Source: Crossiella sp. SN42
Lineage (GTDB): Bacteria; Actinomycetota; Actinomycetes; Mycobacteriales; Pseudonocardiaceae
Direction of reading: 5' to 3'
Assembly: GCF_023897065.1 (NCBI RefSeq)
Contig: NZ_JAMHIV010000011.1
Span: 170,139-234,138 of the forward strand
Length of the DNA stretch: 64,000 nucleotides
Under the pieces are notes generated by a model that made no database searches, was not told the origin of the DNA, and was given only the letters and a program-made list of their open reading frames with translations. The position numbers and the translations under genes are program-made. Positions 1 to 11,992 of the stretch are shown piece after piece (the first letter of the stretch is position 1; each line of letters begins with the position of its first letter).

Positions 1-481
1 TGGCGTGGAAGAGCACCTGGAGCAGCACATCACCGAGCTCCTCGCGCAGCGCCGCCCGGTCGCCGTCCTCGATCGCCTCCAGCAGCTCGTAGGTCTCCTC
101 GAGCAGGTACTGGCGCAGCGAGTCGTGGGTCTGCTCGGCGTCCCACGGGCAGCCGCCGGGCGAGCGCAGCCGGTGCATCACCTGGGCCGCCTCGACCAGC
201 CCGGCGCCGCGCGGCTCCGGGGTGCCGATCAGCTTGGCCCCGGCCCGCACCAGCGCGGCCGCGGCCGGGCCCTCGGCGTCCAGGGTCAGCAGCACCACCG
301 GCCCGCGCCCGGCCTCAGCCAGCAGCTCGGCCACCGGCGGCGGGGCCGGGAAGCCCAGCTCGGCCGGGTCGGCGTAGACCTCGGCCGCGGTGCGCAGCGC
401 GGGCACCGCGGCCAGCGGTAAGACCGCGCCGAGCCGCTCGCTGAGCAGGACGACGGCGCAGTCCTGGGCCACGGGGGTCAC
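1..481 (-). CDS. mazG: MazG nucleoside triphosphate pyrophosphohydrolase (C-terminus beyond window)
   Basis: MazG hydrolyses (d)NTPs and (p)ppGpp-like nucleotides to monophosphates, acting as a house-cleaning enzyme. Translation from the GTG at 481 gives a variable N-terminal region of about 100 residues. It then runs into the MazG core, with [32 protein letters not shown] and [16 protein letters not shown]; the EExxE and ExxD metal-binding acids of the all-alpha NTPase fold are visible. The frame is open to the window edge, so the C-terminal half is missing. The GTG start overlaps the TGA of the upstream lipoprotein gene by 4 nt (GTGA), indicating translational coupling in an mfd–lipoprotein–mazG operon, a common actinobacterial order. 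An in-frame GTG at 472 is the alternative start. Confidence 0.9.
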   Translation of the reverse strand, partial: MTPVAQDCAVVLLSERLGAVLPLAAVPALRTAAEVYADPAELGFPAPPPVAELLAEAGRGPVVLLTLDAEGPAAAALVRAGAKLIGTPEPRGAGLVEAAQVMHRLRSPGGCPWDAEQTHDSLRQYLLEETYELLEAIEDGDRAALREELGDVLLQVLFHA

Positions 482-1473
482 TGCTGCGAGTCGCCCCTGC
501 TCACGCTGAAGCTGCTGCCGGGGATGCGCGGGTCGCGGACCCGCTTGTCCACCGCGGTCTCGGTGCCCGCCCACTCGCCGTAGCGCGGGTTGAGCCGCAC
601 GCCCAGCTCGTTGGCGTAGTAGGAGACGACGATCTGGCCGACCGCCTCCAGACCGGTCAGGTTGAGCTGCTCGGCCAGGCCGCCCTGGGTGGGCGCGCCC
701 GCGACCGGCCGGTCCGTCCTGGACTTGACCCTGGCCACCAGCCACTGGCCGTTGCCGGTCTGCTCACCGGAGTTCAGCGACAGCGCCACCGCGTCGCCCG
801 GCTTGACCGTGAACAGCGGCAGCAGCACCGCCGGGTTCTGCTGCTGGAGGATGGTCTGGAAGGTGAACTTCTGGTTCAGCCGGACCGTCTCCGCGCTCTG
901 CCCGGTCTGCGGGTTCGGCGGCTGGCCCGCGGTGTCCTTGCGCACCAGCGCGGCCGCGGCCTCGTCGCTGCGCGCCATCTCCTTGGCCTTGGCCTGCGCC
1001 TCGGTGTAGGTGGCGGCGTTGGTGAAGTCCAGCACCACCGCGAGGTGGTCGGCGAACTTGCGCCCGATGCCCACGCTGAGCAGCTGGGCGCGCACGGCCT
1101 GGTCGATGTTGTCCATCGTGTCCAGGCTCTTGGCCACCACCTGCTCGCGGCCGCCGGCCTGCTCGATCGCCTGTTCCTTCTGGTCCTCGGCGTAGGTCAC
1201 GCCCTCCTTGGCGGCGACCTGCCTGATCAGCTCGCGGGTGATCGCGATGCTGGCCTGGCGCCTGCCGAGGGTGGCCATCTGGTTGCCCTCGCGCTGCTGC
1301 TTGGCGTCGGCCGGGTTGGCCTTGAGCCAGGCGTCGAACCGCTGCTGGACCGCCTCGACCGGGATGGTGGTGTCCCCGATGACGGCCGCGGCGCCGGCCT
1401 TCGCGGGACCGCCGCAGCCGGTCAGGAACAGGCCCGCGGTGATCGACACGGCGACCAGGCGGGTGCGAGTCAT
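478..1473 (-). CDS. SurA-like N-terminal domain lipoprotein
   Basis: A predicted secreted lipoprotein of about 331 residues. It begins with a basic n-region, a hydrophobic stretch and a lipobox (LFLTGC), so the mature protein should be lipid-anchored outside the membrane at Cys20. The body is alpha-helical and resembles the SurA/trigger-factor chaperone N-terminal domain ([18 protein letters not shown] onward), with no clear PPIase domain. In actinobacteria such a lipoprotein commonly lies between mfd and mazG. The ATG at 1473 gives a compact signal peptide; an in-frame GTG at 1485 is possible. Its stop overlaps the mazG start. A folding or envelope role is inferred from the family, not proven. 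Confidence 0.8.
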   Translation of the reverse strand: MTRTRLVAVSITAGLFLTGCGGPAKAGAAAVIGDTTIPVEAVQQRFDAWLKANPADAKQQREGNQMATLGRRQASIAITRELIRQVAAKEGVTYAEDQKEQAIEQAGGREQVVAKSLDTMDNIDQAVRAQLLSVGIGRKFADHLAVVLDFTNAATYTEAQAKAKEMARSDEAAAALVRKDTAGQPPNPQTGQSAETVRLNQKFTFQTILQQQNPAVLLPLFTVKPGDAVALSLNSGEQTGNGQWLVARVKSRTDRPVAGAPTQGGLAEQLNLTGLEAVGQIVVSYYANELGVRLNPRYGEWAGTETAVDKRVRDPRIPGSSFSVSRGDSQQ

Positions 1474-1538
1474 GGCCTTCGTCACAGCTCCGTACCTTCT
1501 CACGATCGGGTGGCGCAGGTTCGTACGAGTCTTGCCCA

Positions 1539-5153
<3,615 letters not shown>

Positions 5154-5235
5154 GGCGGAGTGCGGTCCCCTCGGTGTTCGAACGCGAGACAGACCTCTGC
5201 CCGGGATCAGCGCCCCCGGGGAGGGGTCTCGTTGG

Positions 5236-5445
5236 TCAGCCTACGTCGGCCGCGCGATCGTCGCCCGCGGCCCACCACTCGGCCAGGCCCGGCGCGATCC
5301 CGGCGGAGACGACCAGGCTCAGGTTGAAGCTGACCGGGATGAGCAGGTACCCGAGCAGGACCACGCCCACCAGCACCGGGATCCGCCACCACCGACGGAT
5401 GAGCGCCCGCCCCATCCGCCGCAGGTTCGCACCGATGGCCTTCAT
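5236..5445 (-). CDS. Small single-pass membrane protein
   Basis: A 69-residue ORF whose ATG overlaps the stop of the upstream alpha/beta hydrolase gene (ATGA), the usual sign of translational coupling. It has an arginine-rich N-terminus (about residues 9–21), then a hydrophobic stretch of roughly 30 residues ([19 protein letters not shown] and on), and a short acidic C-terminal tail. Positive charges before the helix suggest the N-terminus is cytoplasmic. I recognise no family. The coupling and the coherent membrane topology argue that it is real rather than a chance frame. Confidence 0.55.
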   Translation of the reverse strand: MKAIGANLRRMGRALIRRWWRIPVLVGVVLLGYLLIPVSFNLSLVVSAGIAPGLAEWWAAGDDRAADVG

Positions 5446-6290
5446 CGCCGGGCCAGCGAGTCCAGGATGCCCGCCACCTCGTCCGGGCGGGACAGGAAAC
5501 CGATGTGGCTGCCCGCGGCGGTGTGCACGTCGAAGGGGTGCTCCGGGTTGGCCGCGTCCGCGTCCGCGATGAACAGGTCCTGCCAGGCGGGCGGGTGCAG
5601 CCGGTCCTCGGCCAGCCGGACGTAGCTGCGCGGCACCCGGCCCCAGGTCGCCGGGTCCAGGCTGGTGTCGCCCTGGGTGATGTGCAGCGACTCGTCCGGG
5701 TCCAGGGTGTTCAGCGCGGCCAGGAACTCGGCCTCGGTGCCCTCGGCGAACATGGCCTCGTGCACCGCGGCCAGCGCCTCCGGATCGGCGATGCGCCAGT
5801 TCATCCGGATCACCCCGGCGGTCATCGGGTCGGCCGCGAGCACGTGGGCGCCGACCGCGGCGGCCTGGCTGTCGGCGTACTCCGGGGCGCTCAGGTAGTC
5901 GGCCACCGGCCGGGTGCAGCACCAGGCGGAGATGTAGACGATCCGGTCCAGCAGCTCGGGCACCGCGTTGCCCACGCCGCCGAGGGTGAACCCGCCGAGG
6001 CTGTGCCCGACCAGGATCACCGGCCCGTGCTCGGCGGCCCTGCGCACCACCGCGACGGTGTGCTCGACGTAGTCCGCCAGGGTCACCGAGGTCATCGGCG
6101 AGGGCGCGGCGGCGAACGCGGCGAGGTCCTGCGGGGCCTGGTACGCCGGGAGGAACCCGGCCTGGAAGCCGTGCCCCGGCAGGTCCACGGCGAGGCAACG
6201 GTGGCCGCGCAGCGCGAGTTCCCGTTGCACGGCGGACCAGCTGAAGGAGTTGGCGTTGGAGCCGTGCACGAGCACGAACGTGGGTGTCAC
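5442..6290 (-). CDS. Alpha/beta-fold hydrolase (esterase type)
   Basis: A 282-residue cytoplasmic alpha/beta hydrolase. The start FVLVHGSNANSFSW carries the oxyanion-hole HG motif, and ILVGHSLGGFTLGG is the nucleophile elbow (Ser near residue 96). The C-terminal histidine is probably in AAGSHIGFLSRPDEV near residue 265. The layout resembles plant-type methylesterase/hydroxynitrile-lyase-like enzymes common in actinomycetes; the substrate cannot be told. No signal peptide is present. The gene is divergent from the secreted two-repeat protein and is translationally coupled to the small membrane protein downstream. Confidence 0.85.
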   Translation of the reverse strand: MTPTFVLVHGSNANSFSWSAVQRELALRGHRCLAVDLPGHGFQAGFLPAYQAPQDLAAFAAAPSPMTSVTLADYVEHTVAVVRRAAEHGPVILVGHSLGGFTLGGVGNAVPELLDRIVYISAWCCTRPVADYLSAPEYADSQAAAVGAHVLAADPMTAGVIRMNWRIADPEALAAVHEAMFAEGTEAEFLAALNTLDPDESLHITQGDTSLDPATWGRVPRSYVRLAEDRLHPPAWQDLFIADADAANPEHPFDVHTAAGSHIGFLSRPDEVAGILDSLARR

Positions 6291-6401
6291 CGGCGCAGCC
6301 TGCCACGCGCCATCCGTTGTGCCCTACCGATTTGTCGGACCCCGTCGCTAGTTTCGGGCGGTCCGGCAGAAGCCGGGGGGATCACTGGGGAAAGGGCTCA
6401 C

Positions 6402-7370
6402 ATGTCTGCCACACCATGGGGTCGGGTCGTGCTGCGCGGAGCCGGGGTGACCGTCGCGATGGCCGCCGCGGGCCTGCTGACCGCCACCGCCGCGCTCGCG
6501 GCGCCGACCAAGGCCGCCGAGCGGACGGCGGTCACCTCCTACGAGTTCGTCAGCCAGTCCGGCGACTGGGTCGGCGGCGGCCAGACCCGCTCGTACCAGG
6601 CGCCGACCGACAAGTTCCGGTTCACCGGCAACGCCGAGTACCTGACGCTGTCGGTGGACTCCGCCGACGGCCGCGAGTGGTGGTCGGTCACGCTGGCCGC
6701 GCCCAAGGGCGAGCGGCTGCGGCCGGGGATCTACCGGGACGCCGAACGCGCCCCGTTCCGCACCGGGCGCGCGCCCGGCCTGGACGTGGGCGGCACCGGC
6801 CGCGGCTGCAACCAGGTCTGGGGCCAGTTCGCCATCGACCAGATCGAGACCGACAGCAGCGGCGCGGTCAGCGTGCTGGAGGCCAGCTTCACCCAGAACT
6901 GCGACGGCCCGAACGCACCGGCGCTCAACGGCAAGGTGAAGTACCAGGCCTTCCCGCTGGGCTACAAGTTCGCCAGCGACCCCGGTGACTACATCGGCGG
7001 CGGCGTGAGCAAGGCCTACTCCGGCTCCACCACGGTGTTCACCATGAGCGGCACCGTGGCCAACGGCCTGAGCCTGGGCGTCTCCGGGCAGCGCGACGGC
7101 TGGCACGTGGAGCTGGCCGCCCCGCGCGGTGAGTCGCTGAAGGTGGGCAAGTACCTGGACGCGCAGCGGTCCGCCTTCCGCGAGGACGGGCACCCCGGCA
7201 TCGACATCGGCGGCAACGGGCGCGGCTGCAACAAGATCAGCGGCTCGTTCGAGATCACCGAGCTGGTGACCAATCCGGACGGCACGGTGAAGGCGCTGGC
7301 CGCGACCGTGGAGCAGCACTGCGAGGGCGGCACGCCCGCGCTGCGCGCCACGATCAACTACTACGCCTGA
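6402..7370 (+). CDS. Secreted protein with two tandem repeats, unknown function
   Basis: A 322-residue protein with a Sec signal peptide (residues 1–34, ending in an ALAA-type cleavage site). It then has two copies of a roughly 135-residue beta-rich module (about residues 46–183 and 187–320). Both copies share FVSQSGDWVGGG / FASDPGDYIGGG, a WxVxLAAPxGExLxxGxY strand pair, a GRGCN motif and a late cysteine before DG/EG (Cys136/167 and Cys276/307), so one disulfide per module is likely. The start has a good GGGGAAAGGG ribosome-binding site. I do not recognise the family; an extracellular binding or coat role is only a guess. Confidence 0.8.
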   Translation: MSATPWGRVVLRGAGVTVAMAAAGLLTATAALAAPTKAAERTAVTSYEFVSQSGDWVGGGQTRSYQAPTDKFRFTGNAEYLTLSVDSADGREWWSVTLAAPKGERLRPGIYRDAERAPFRTGRAPGLDVGGTGRGCNQVWGQFAIDQIETDSSGAVSVLEASFTQNCDGPNAPALNGKVKYQAFPLGYKFASDPGDYIGGGVSKAYSGSTTVFTMSGTVANGLSLGVSGQRDGWHVELAAPRGESLKVGKYLDAQRSAFREDGHPGIDIGGNGRGCNKISGSFEITELVTNPDGTVKALAATVEQHCEGGTPALRATINYYA

Positions 7371-7422
7371 GCCGAGCCGGCGTTCACGGCGAGACCACAG
7401 CCGATGCCGCACCCTGGGGCGC

Positions 7423-8598
7423 ATGAACTCGCGGCTCGCGGTCATCGGTGTGGCGGTCCTGCTCACGGCGGGCTGCGCGGGCGGGGTGGGCGGCACCGCG
7501 CCGTCCACCTCGCCCGCGCCGGGCCTGGCGGTGGAGGTGGTCACCGACAAGCTCACGCACGGCTGGGAGATCGGCTTCCTGCCCGGCGGCCAGGTGCTCG
7601 TCAGCCAGCGGCCGGGACGGCTCACCCTGCTGTCCGGGTCCAAGCCGGGGGCCACCGCCACCGAGGTCAGCGCCGACTTCGCCGACGTGCTGGTGCGCGG
7701 CGAGGGTGGCCTGATGGGCCTGGTGGTGCACCCGGACTTCGCCACCTCGCGCAAGTTCACCACCTGCCAGACCCACCAGCAGGGCGACCGGGCGGTGGAC
7801 GTCCGCCTGGTCACCTGGACGCTGGCCGCGGACGGCCGCAGCGCCGCCAGGAACCCCGAGCCGCTGCTCACCGGACTGCCGGTGACCGCGAGCGGGCGGC
7901 ACTCCGGCTGCCGCCTCCAGCTGGCCCCCGACGGCGCGCTGCTGGTCGGCACCGGCGACGCGGCGCAGCCGGCGGCCGCGCAGGACCGGCAGGGGCTGGG
8001 CGGCAAGGTGCTGCGGATCGACCTGAACACCGGCGCGCCCGCGCCGGGCAACCCGTTCGCCGGCTCCGGCAACGCCAGGGAGCGGCTGATCTACAGCTTC
8101 GGGCACCGCAACGTGCAGGGCCTGGCGGTGCGGCCGGGCGGGGACCAGGTCTTCGCCGCCGAGCACGGGCCGGCCCGCGACGACGAGGTCAACCTGGTCA
8201 AGGCAGGCGCCAACTACGGCTGGGACCCGTCCCAGGGCGGCACGGTGACCAGCTATGACGAGAGCGTGCCGATGACCGACACGGAGCGGTTCCCGGACGC
8301 GGTGCCCTCGGTGTGGAGCTCGGGCGGGAGCACCGTGGCGGTGTGCGCGGCGGACTTCCTCAGCGGCGCGGACTGGGGCGAGCTGGACGGCGTGCTGGCC
8401 GTGACCACGCTCAAGGGCAGCAAGCTGCTGTTGCTCAGCCTGGACGAGGCGGGCGCGGTCAAGTCGGTGGCCGCGCCCAAGGAGCTGGACGACACGCACG
8501 GCCGGTTGCGCGCGGCCCGGCGCGGCCCCGACGGCGCGCTGTACGTGACCACCAGCAACGGCACCGGGGACAAGCTGCTGCGGATCACCCGGCGCTGA
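7423..8598 (+). CDS. PQQ-type sugar (sorbosone) dehydrogenase-like lipoprotein
   Basis: A 391-residue lipoprotein (lipobox LLTAGC at residues 13–18) with the six-bladed beta-propeller sequence pattern of the glucose/sorbosone dehydrogenase family. Recognisable pieces are GWEIGFLPGGQVLVSQRPGR, GLMGLVVHPDF, GRHSGCRLQLAPDGALLVGTGD and RNVQGLAVRPGGDQVFAAEHGP. Family members oxidise sugars with pyrroloquinoline quinone at the cell surface, but many actinobacterial members have no known substrate, and no PQQ genes are seen here. The last 14 bases overlap the convergent MFS gene. Confidence 0.85.
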   Translation: MNSRLAVIGVAVLLTAGCAGGVGGTAPSTSPAPGLAVEVVTDKLTHGWEIGFLPGGQVLVSQRPGRLTLLSGSKPGATATEVSADFADVLVRGEGGLMGLVVHPDFATSRKFTTCQTHQQGDRAVDVRLVTWTLAADGRSAARNPEPLLTGLPVTASGRHSGCRLQLAPDGALLVGTGDAAQPAAAQDRQGLGGKVLRIDLNTGAPAPGNPFAGSGNARERLIYSFGHRNVQGLAVRPGGDQVFAAEHGPARDDEVNLVKAGANYGWDPSQGGTVTSYDESVPMTDTERFPDAVPSVWSSGGSTVAVCAADFLSGADWGELDGVLAVTTLKGSKLLLLSLDEAGAVKSVAAPKELDDTHGRLRAARRGPDGALYVTTSNGTGDKLLRITRR

Positions 8599-9802
8599 GC
8601 GCGGGCGAGGTGTTGCGCAGCCCGCGCACGCTGCGGCTGCCCAGCATGAACAGCGTGGCCAGCGCGATCACCCCGGCCGCGGCGAACAGCGTCTCGGTGA
8701 CCCCGAAGGCGTGCGCGGCCGGTCCGATCGCGATCTCGCCGATGGGCACCGCGAGGAAGGAGCCGATCGCGTCGTAGGAGTACACCCTGGCCAGCCGGTC
8801 GGCCGGGATGTGCTGCTGCATCGAGGTCTCCCAGGCCACCCCGAACTGCTCCAGCCCGACCCCGGCCAGGAAGGCCATGATCACCAGCGTCCAGGTCTGC
8901 GGGCTGATCGCCAGGGTCAGCGGCAGCACCACGTCCAGCAGCATGCAGGCGCAGCCGACGAACAGCAGCCTGCGCACCCGCAACCGCATCGCGATCACCG
9001 CGCCCACCGCCATGCCCGCGGTCTGCGCGGCCAGCACCAGCCCCCAGGCCGAGCGGCCGATGGTGGCGTCGGCCACCGCGGGGCCGAGCACCTGGAGCAC
9101 GCCGACCACGGCCGCGTTGAGGAACATGAACCCGACCACGACCACCCAGACCCAGCGCCGGGAGACGAACTCCCGCCAGCCCTCGGCCAGCTCCCGGACC
9201 ATGCTGGTGCGCTCGGTGGCTGGCGCGGCCCTGGGCACCCGGATCAGCAGGAAGCACAGCCCGGCCAGCGCGAAGGTCAGCGCGTCCAGCGCCAGCCCCC
9301 AGCCCGGCCCGACCACCGCGACCAGCAGCCCGCCTGCCGAAGCGCCGACGATCTTGCTGCTGCTCACGCCGAGCCGGACCAGCGCGTTGGCCTGCTGCCA
9401 GGACTTGGCCGGCGCGGTCTGCGGGGTGATCGCGGCCGAGGCGGGCCAGGAGAAGGCCACCGCCACGCCGTTGATCGCGGCCAGCACCGCCACCACCGGC
9501 ACCGTGGCCGACCCGGTGATCACCAGGAAGGCCAGCGCGCCCTGGCTGAGCGCGCTCACCGCGCTGCTGCCCACCAGCACCAGGTGCCGGGGCAGCCGGT
9601 CGGCGACCACGCCGCCGAAGAGCAGGGAGAGCACGGACATGAACGAGCGCAGGCCCACGACCAGCCCGAGGGAGACGACCGAGCCGGTGAGGTCGAGCAC
9701 GGCGAAGGCCAGCGCGATGGTGGCCACCGAGTCACCCAGCTGAGTGATCACCCGTCCCGCGGTCAGCAGCCGGAACGCGGGGTACCGCAGGGGCGCGAAC
9801 AC
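8585..9802 (-). CDS. MFS transporter
   Basis: A 405-residue integral membrane protein with about 12 hydrophobic segments. It has the MFS motif-A-like loop (GGVVADRLPRHLVLVGS) between helices 2 and 3 and an Arg-rich loop VRRLLF before helix 8. It most resembles macrolide-efflux-type and generic drug-export members of the superfamily. The ATG at 9802 lies just downstream of the TetR stop at 9812, so the two genes probably form a regulator–pump unit, though the gene order Rv1019-TetR next to mfd is also conserved in mycobacteria. The substrate is unknown. Confidence 0.88.
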   Translation of the reverse strand: MFAPLRYPAFRLLTAGRVITQLGDSVATIALAFAVLDLTGSVVSLGLVVGLRSFMSVLSLLFGGVVADRLPRHLVLVGSSAVSALSQGALAFLVITGSATVPVVAVLAAINGVAVAFSWPASAAITPQTAPAKSWQQANALVRLGVSSSKIVGASAGGLLVAVVGPGWGLALDALTFALAGLCFLLIRVPRAAPATERTSMVRELAEGWREFVSRRWVWVVVVGFMFLNAAVVGVLQVLGPAVADATIGRSAWGLVLAAQTAGMAVGAVIAMRLRVRRLLFVGCACMLLDVVLPLTLAISPQTWTLVIMAFLAGVGLEQFGVAWETSMQQHIPADRLARVYSYDAIGSFLAVPIGEIAIGPAAHAFGVTETLFAAAGVIALATLFMLGSRSVRGLRNTSPALSAG

Positions 9803-9811
9803 CCGGTCAAG

Positions 9812-10480
9812 TTACCGAGAGATGGTCAGTTTCGGCGCTGGATCCAGGTGTGACAAACCCTTCCAGGACAGGTTGACCAGGTGCGCGGCCACCTCTTCCT
9901 TCTTGGGCTTGCGCACCTCCAGCCACCACTGCCCGGTGAGCGCGACCATGCCGACCAGCGCCTGGGCGTAGAGCCCGGCCAGCTTGGGGTCGTAGCCGCG
10001 CGCGGAGAAGTGCAGGCCGAGGATGTGCTCGACCTGGCTGGCGATGTCGTTGAGCAGGCTGGAGAAGCTGCCGGTCGCACTGGCCACCGGTGAGTCCCGG
10101 ACCAGGATGCGGAACCCGTCGGTGGACTCCTCGATGTAGTCCAGCAACGCGGTGGCGGCGTGTTCCAGCAGCTCACGGGGGTGCGTGGCCTGGGAGAGCG
10201 CGCCGATGACGCCTTCCAGCAGGAGGTCCATCTCGCGGTCCACGACCACCGCGTAGAGCCCTTCCTTGCCCCCGAAGTGCTCGTACACCACCGGCTTGGA
10301 CACCCCGGCGCGATGCGCGATCTCCTCGATGCTGGCCGCGTCATAGCCCTTTTCGGCGAACAACGCCCGACCGACCTCGAGCAGCTGCTGCCGCCGCTCC
10401 TTGCCGGTCATACGCACGCGCGCTGGCGGGCGCGCTGCGGCGACATCCGTCTGCGCCCGCTCGCGTCGTCGTGCTGCCAT
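9812..10480 (-). CDS. TetR/AcrR-family transcriptional regulator
   Basis: A 222-residue one-component regulator. After a basic N-terminal tail comes the TetR helix-turn-helix (RQQLLEVGRALFAEKGYDAA, then IEEIAHRAGVSKPVVYEHFG), about residues 37–85, and an all-helical ligand domain. I chose the ATG at 10480, preceded by GGGAG; the frame is open further upstream but that DNA holds hairpins rather than coding sequence. It is followed at 9 nt by an MFS transporter gene and preceded by a desaturase gene on the same strand. Its position near mfd matches mycobacterial Rv1019. A perfect inverted repeat 39 nt upstream is a candidate autoregulatory operator. Confidence 0.9.
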   Translation of the reverse strand: MAARRRERAQTDVAAARPPARVRMTGKERRQQLLEVGRALFAEKGYDAASIEEIAHRAGVSKPVVYEHFGGKEGLYAVVVDREMDLLLEGVIGALSQATHPRELLEHAATALLDYIEESTDGFRILVRDSPVASATGSFSSLLNDIASQVEHILGLHFSARGYDPKLAGLYAQALVGMVALTGQWWLEVRKPKKEEVAAHLVNLSWKGLSHLDPAPKLTISR

Positions 10481-10518
10481 CACTCCCACCCTAGATGCTT
10501 TCCCGCCAACAAGACGTC

Positions 10519-10555
10519 GGCGGCCCAGTTCACGCCACTGGTGAACTGGGCCGCC
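10519..10555. promoter_or_regulatory. 37-bp perfect palindrome upstream of tetR
   Basis: Two perfect 15-nt arms (GGCGGCCCAGTTCAC at 10519–10533 and its complement at 10541–10555) flank a 7-nt centre, 38 nt before the TetR start. The core AGTTCAC-N7-GTGAACT has the size and symmetry of a TetR operator. It could instead act as an RNA hairpin between the desaturase and tetR. A small CCTCTT-GCGA-AAGAGG hairpin follows at 10626–10641. Confidence 0.5.
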
Positions 10556-10688
10556 AACCCAAAACTGCCGGTAAGACCGCCCCCAACCAACCCCGGCCAA
10601 CCCACCGCGAAGAACCCAGCAACAACCTCTTGCGAAAGAGGCGTGGCGCGCCAGCGACACGCCGGGCTCTGAACTCAGCGGTGGGGTT

Positions 10689-10783
10689 GATTTTTTCGCG
10701 TCGCACGTTCGTGACCCCGGCACTCCGAAGCTTGCTTCGCGTGTGCCGGGGTCACGAACGTGCGACTCAGGAGCGAAAAAATC
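10689..10783. repeat. 95-nt long inverted repeat in the desaturase–tetR spacer
   Basis: Three nested stems are present. The outer arms are GATTTTTTCGC (10689–10699) and GCGAAAAAATC (10773–10783). A perfect 24-bp stem spans 10700–10723 and 10743–10766 (starting GTCGCACGTTCGTGACC). The innermost hairpin is CGAAGC-TT-GCTTCG (10726–10739). The right side has a 6-nt bulge (10767–10772). It begins 25 nt after the desaturase stop on the minus strand. The T and A tracts pair with each other, so it is not a classical terminator with an unpaired U tail. It could be a REP-like element that also stops transcription. It is the main content of the 10481–10807 non-coding stretch. Confidence 0.75.
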
Positions 10784-10807
10784 TCGCGCGCGGAGCGCGC
10801 CAATGTC

Positions 10808-11773
10808 TCAGTGCGCAGCTTCGGTAACCGTGATCCGCGCCAAGCGCTGCTCCGTCGGCCACCGCACCGAGTAAGCCCACCCGAGCTTCTCGAAGATCCA
10901 AATGATCCGAGCGGAGGTGTCCAGCTGCCACTTCCGCACCCCGTGCCGGGCGCAGGTCGGGTCGGCGTGGTGCAGGTTGTGCCAGGACTCGCCGAAGCTC
11001 AGGATCGCCAGCGGCCAGAAGTTCGCCGCCTTGTCCTTGGACTTGAACGGCCGGTCGCCGATCAGGTGGCAGATCGAGTTGGTCGACCAGGTCACGTGGT
11101 GCAGGAAGCCGACCCGGACGATGCCCGCCCAGAAAAACGCGGTCAGCGCGCCCCACCAGGACCAGGTGATCAAGCCGCCCAGCACGCCCGGCAGCACGAA
11201 GGTGAGCAGGGTGAACAGGAAGAAGAACCGGTCGACCGAGCGGATGTCCTTGTCCGCGAGCAGGTCAGGCGCGAACCGCTCGGCGTTGGTCTTGTCCCGG
11301 TTGAGCGTCCAGCCCATGTGCGCGTGCCAGAAGCCCTTGGTCAGGCCCCACGGCGTGGTGCCGTGCAGCCACGGCGAGTGCGGGTCGCCCTCCTTGTCGG
11401 AGAAGGCGTGGTGCCGCCGGTGGTCGGCCACCCAGTGCAGGATCGAGCCCTGCACCGCCATCATCCCGGCCACGGCCAGGCCGATCCGCAGTGGGCGCTT
11501 GGCCTTGAACGAGCCGTGCGTGAAGTGCCGATGGAAACCGATCGTCACGCCGAGGCCGGAGAGGTAGTAGAAGAACACGGCGAGGCCGATGTCCACCCAG
11601 CCCAGTCCCCACCCCCAGGCCAGCGGCACGGCCGCGATCAGCGCCAGGGTCGGCAGGATCACGAAGGCACAGATGGTGATGTGCGCGGTGGTGGAGCGCG
11701 GCGCTCCCAGCATTGGCTTGGGGCCGCGCGTGGCGTCCTCGGTGGTGGTGGGAGTCTCGACGGTGGTCGTCAT
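10808..11773 (-). CDS. Fatty acyl-CoA delta-9 desaturase
   Basis: A 321-residue membrane di-iron desaturase that inserts a cis double bond into saturated acyl-CoA. All three histidine boxes are present: HRHFTH (81–86), HRRHH (118–122) and the C-terminal HNLHH (ESWHNLHHADP). Four hydrophobic segments are arranged as in stearoyl-CoA desaturases. It resembles mycobacterial DesA3 and other actinobacterial acyl-CoA desaturases. A cluster of TTACG/CGTAA half-sites just upstream suggests control by a repressor, and a TetR gene follows on the same strand after a hairpin-rich spacer. Confidence 0.92.
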   Translation of the reverse strand: MTTTVETPTTTEDATRGPKPMLGAPRSTTAHITICAFVILPTLALIAAVPLAWGWGLGWVDIGLAVFFYYLSGLGVTIGFHRHFTHGSFKAKRPLRIGLAVAGMMAVQGSILHWVADHRRHHAFSDKEGDPHSPWLHGTTPWGLTKGFWHAHMGWTLNRDKTNAERFAPDLLADKDIRSVDRFFFLFTLLTFVLPGVLGGLITWSWWGALTAFFWAGIVRVGFLHHVTWSTNSICHLIGDRPFKSKDKAANFWPLAILSFGESWHNLHHADPTCARHGVRKWQLDTSARIIWIFEKLGWAYSVRWPTEQRLARITVTEAAH

Positions 11774-11824
11774 TCGATAGCTACCTCAGCGATGTGGGGG
11801 AAGGTCGAGGCGGTTCGGCACCCA

Positions 11825-11857
11825 ACTTACGGGACCGTAACTTACGCCAGCGTAAGT
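11825..11857. promoter_or_regulatory. Double TTACG inverted-repeat operator upstream of the desaturase
   Basis: Two adjacent inverted repeats share the same half-site: TTACGG-GA-CCGTAA (11827–11840) and ACTTACG-CCAG-CGTAAGT (11840–11857). They lie 54–84 nt upstream of the desaturase ATG, in an unusually AT-rich patch. This looks like a binding site for a dimeric repressor occupied by two dimers. The regulator is not identified; the TetR encoded downstream is one candidate. Confidence 0.5.
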
Positions 11858-11992
11858 AAGGCCAACCCAACTCGCCAGACCACGTGTCACAGGTCTCGGT
11901 GTGTCTGGTTCCCCGGGCGTGTCGGTTCACGCGGATCTGACCCCAAGCTCACCTGAACGGCGCTAGCTCGACATGATCAGGACAATGCGCTG

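Noticed and set aside
10689..10783. A classical intrinsic terminator
   Set aside because: The T and A tracts pair with each other at the stem base, leaving no free U tract on either strand, so I list it as a repeat with possible terminator activity.
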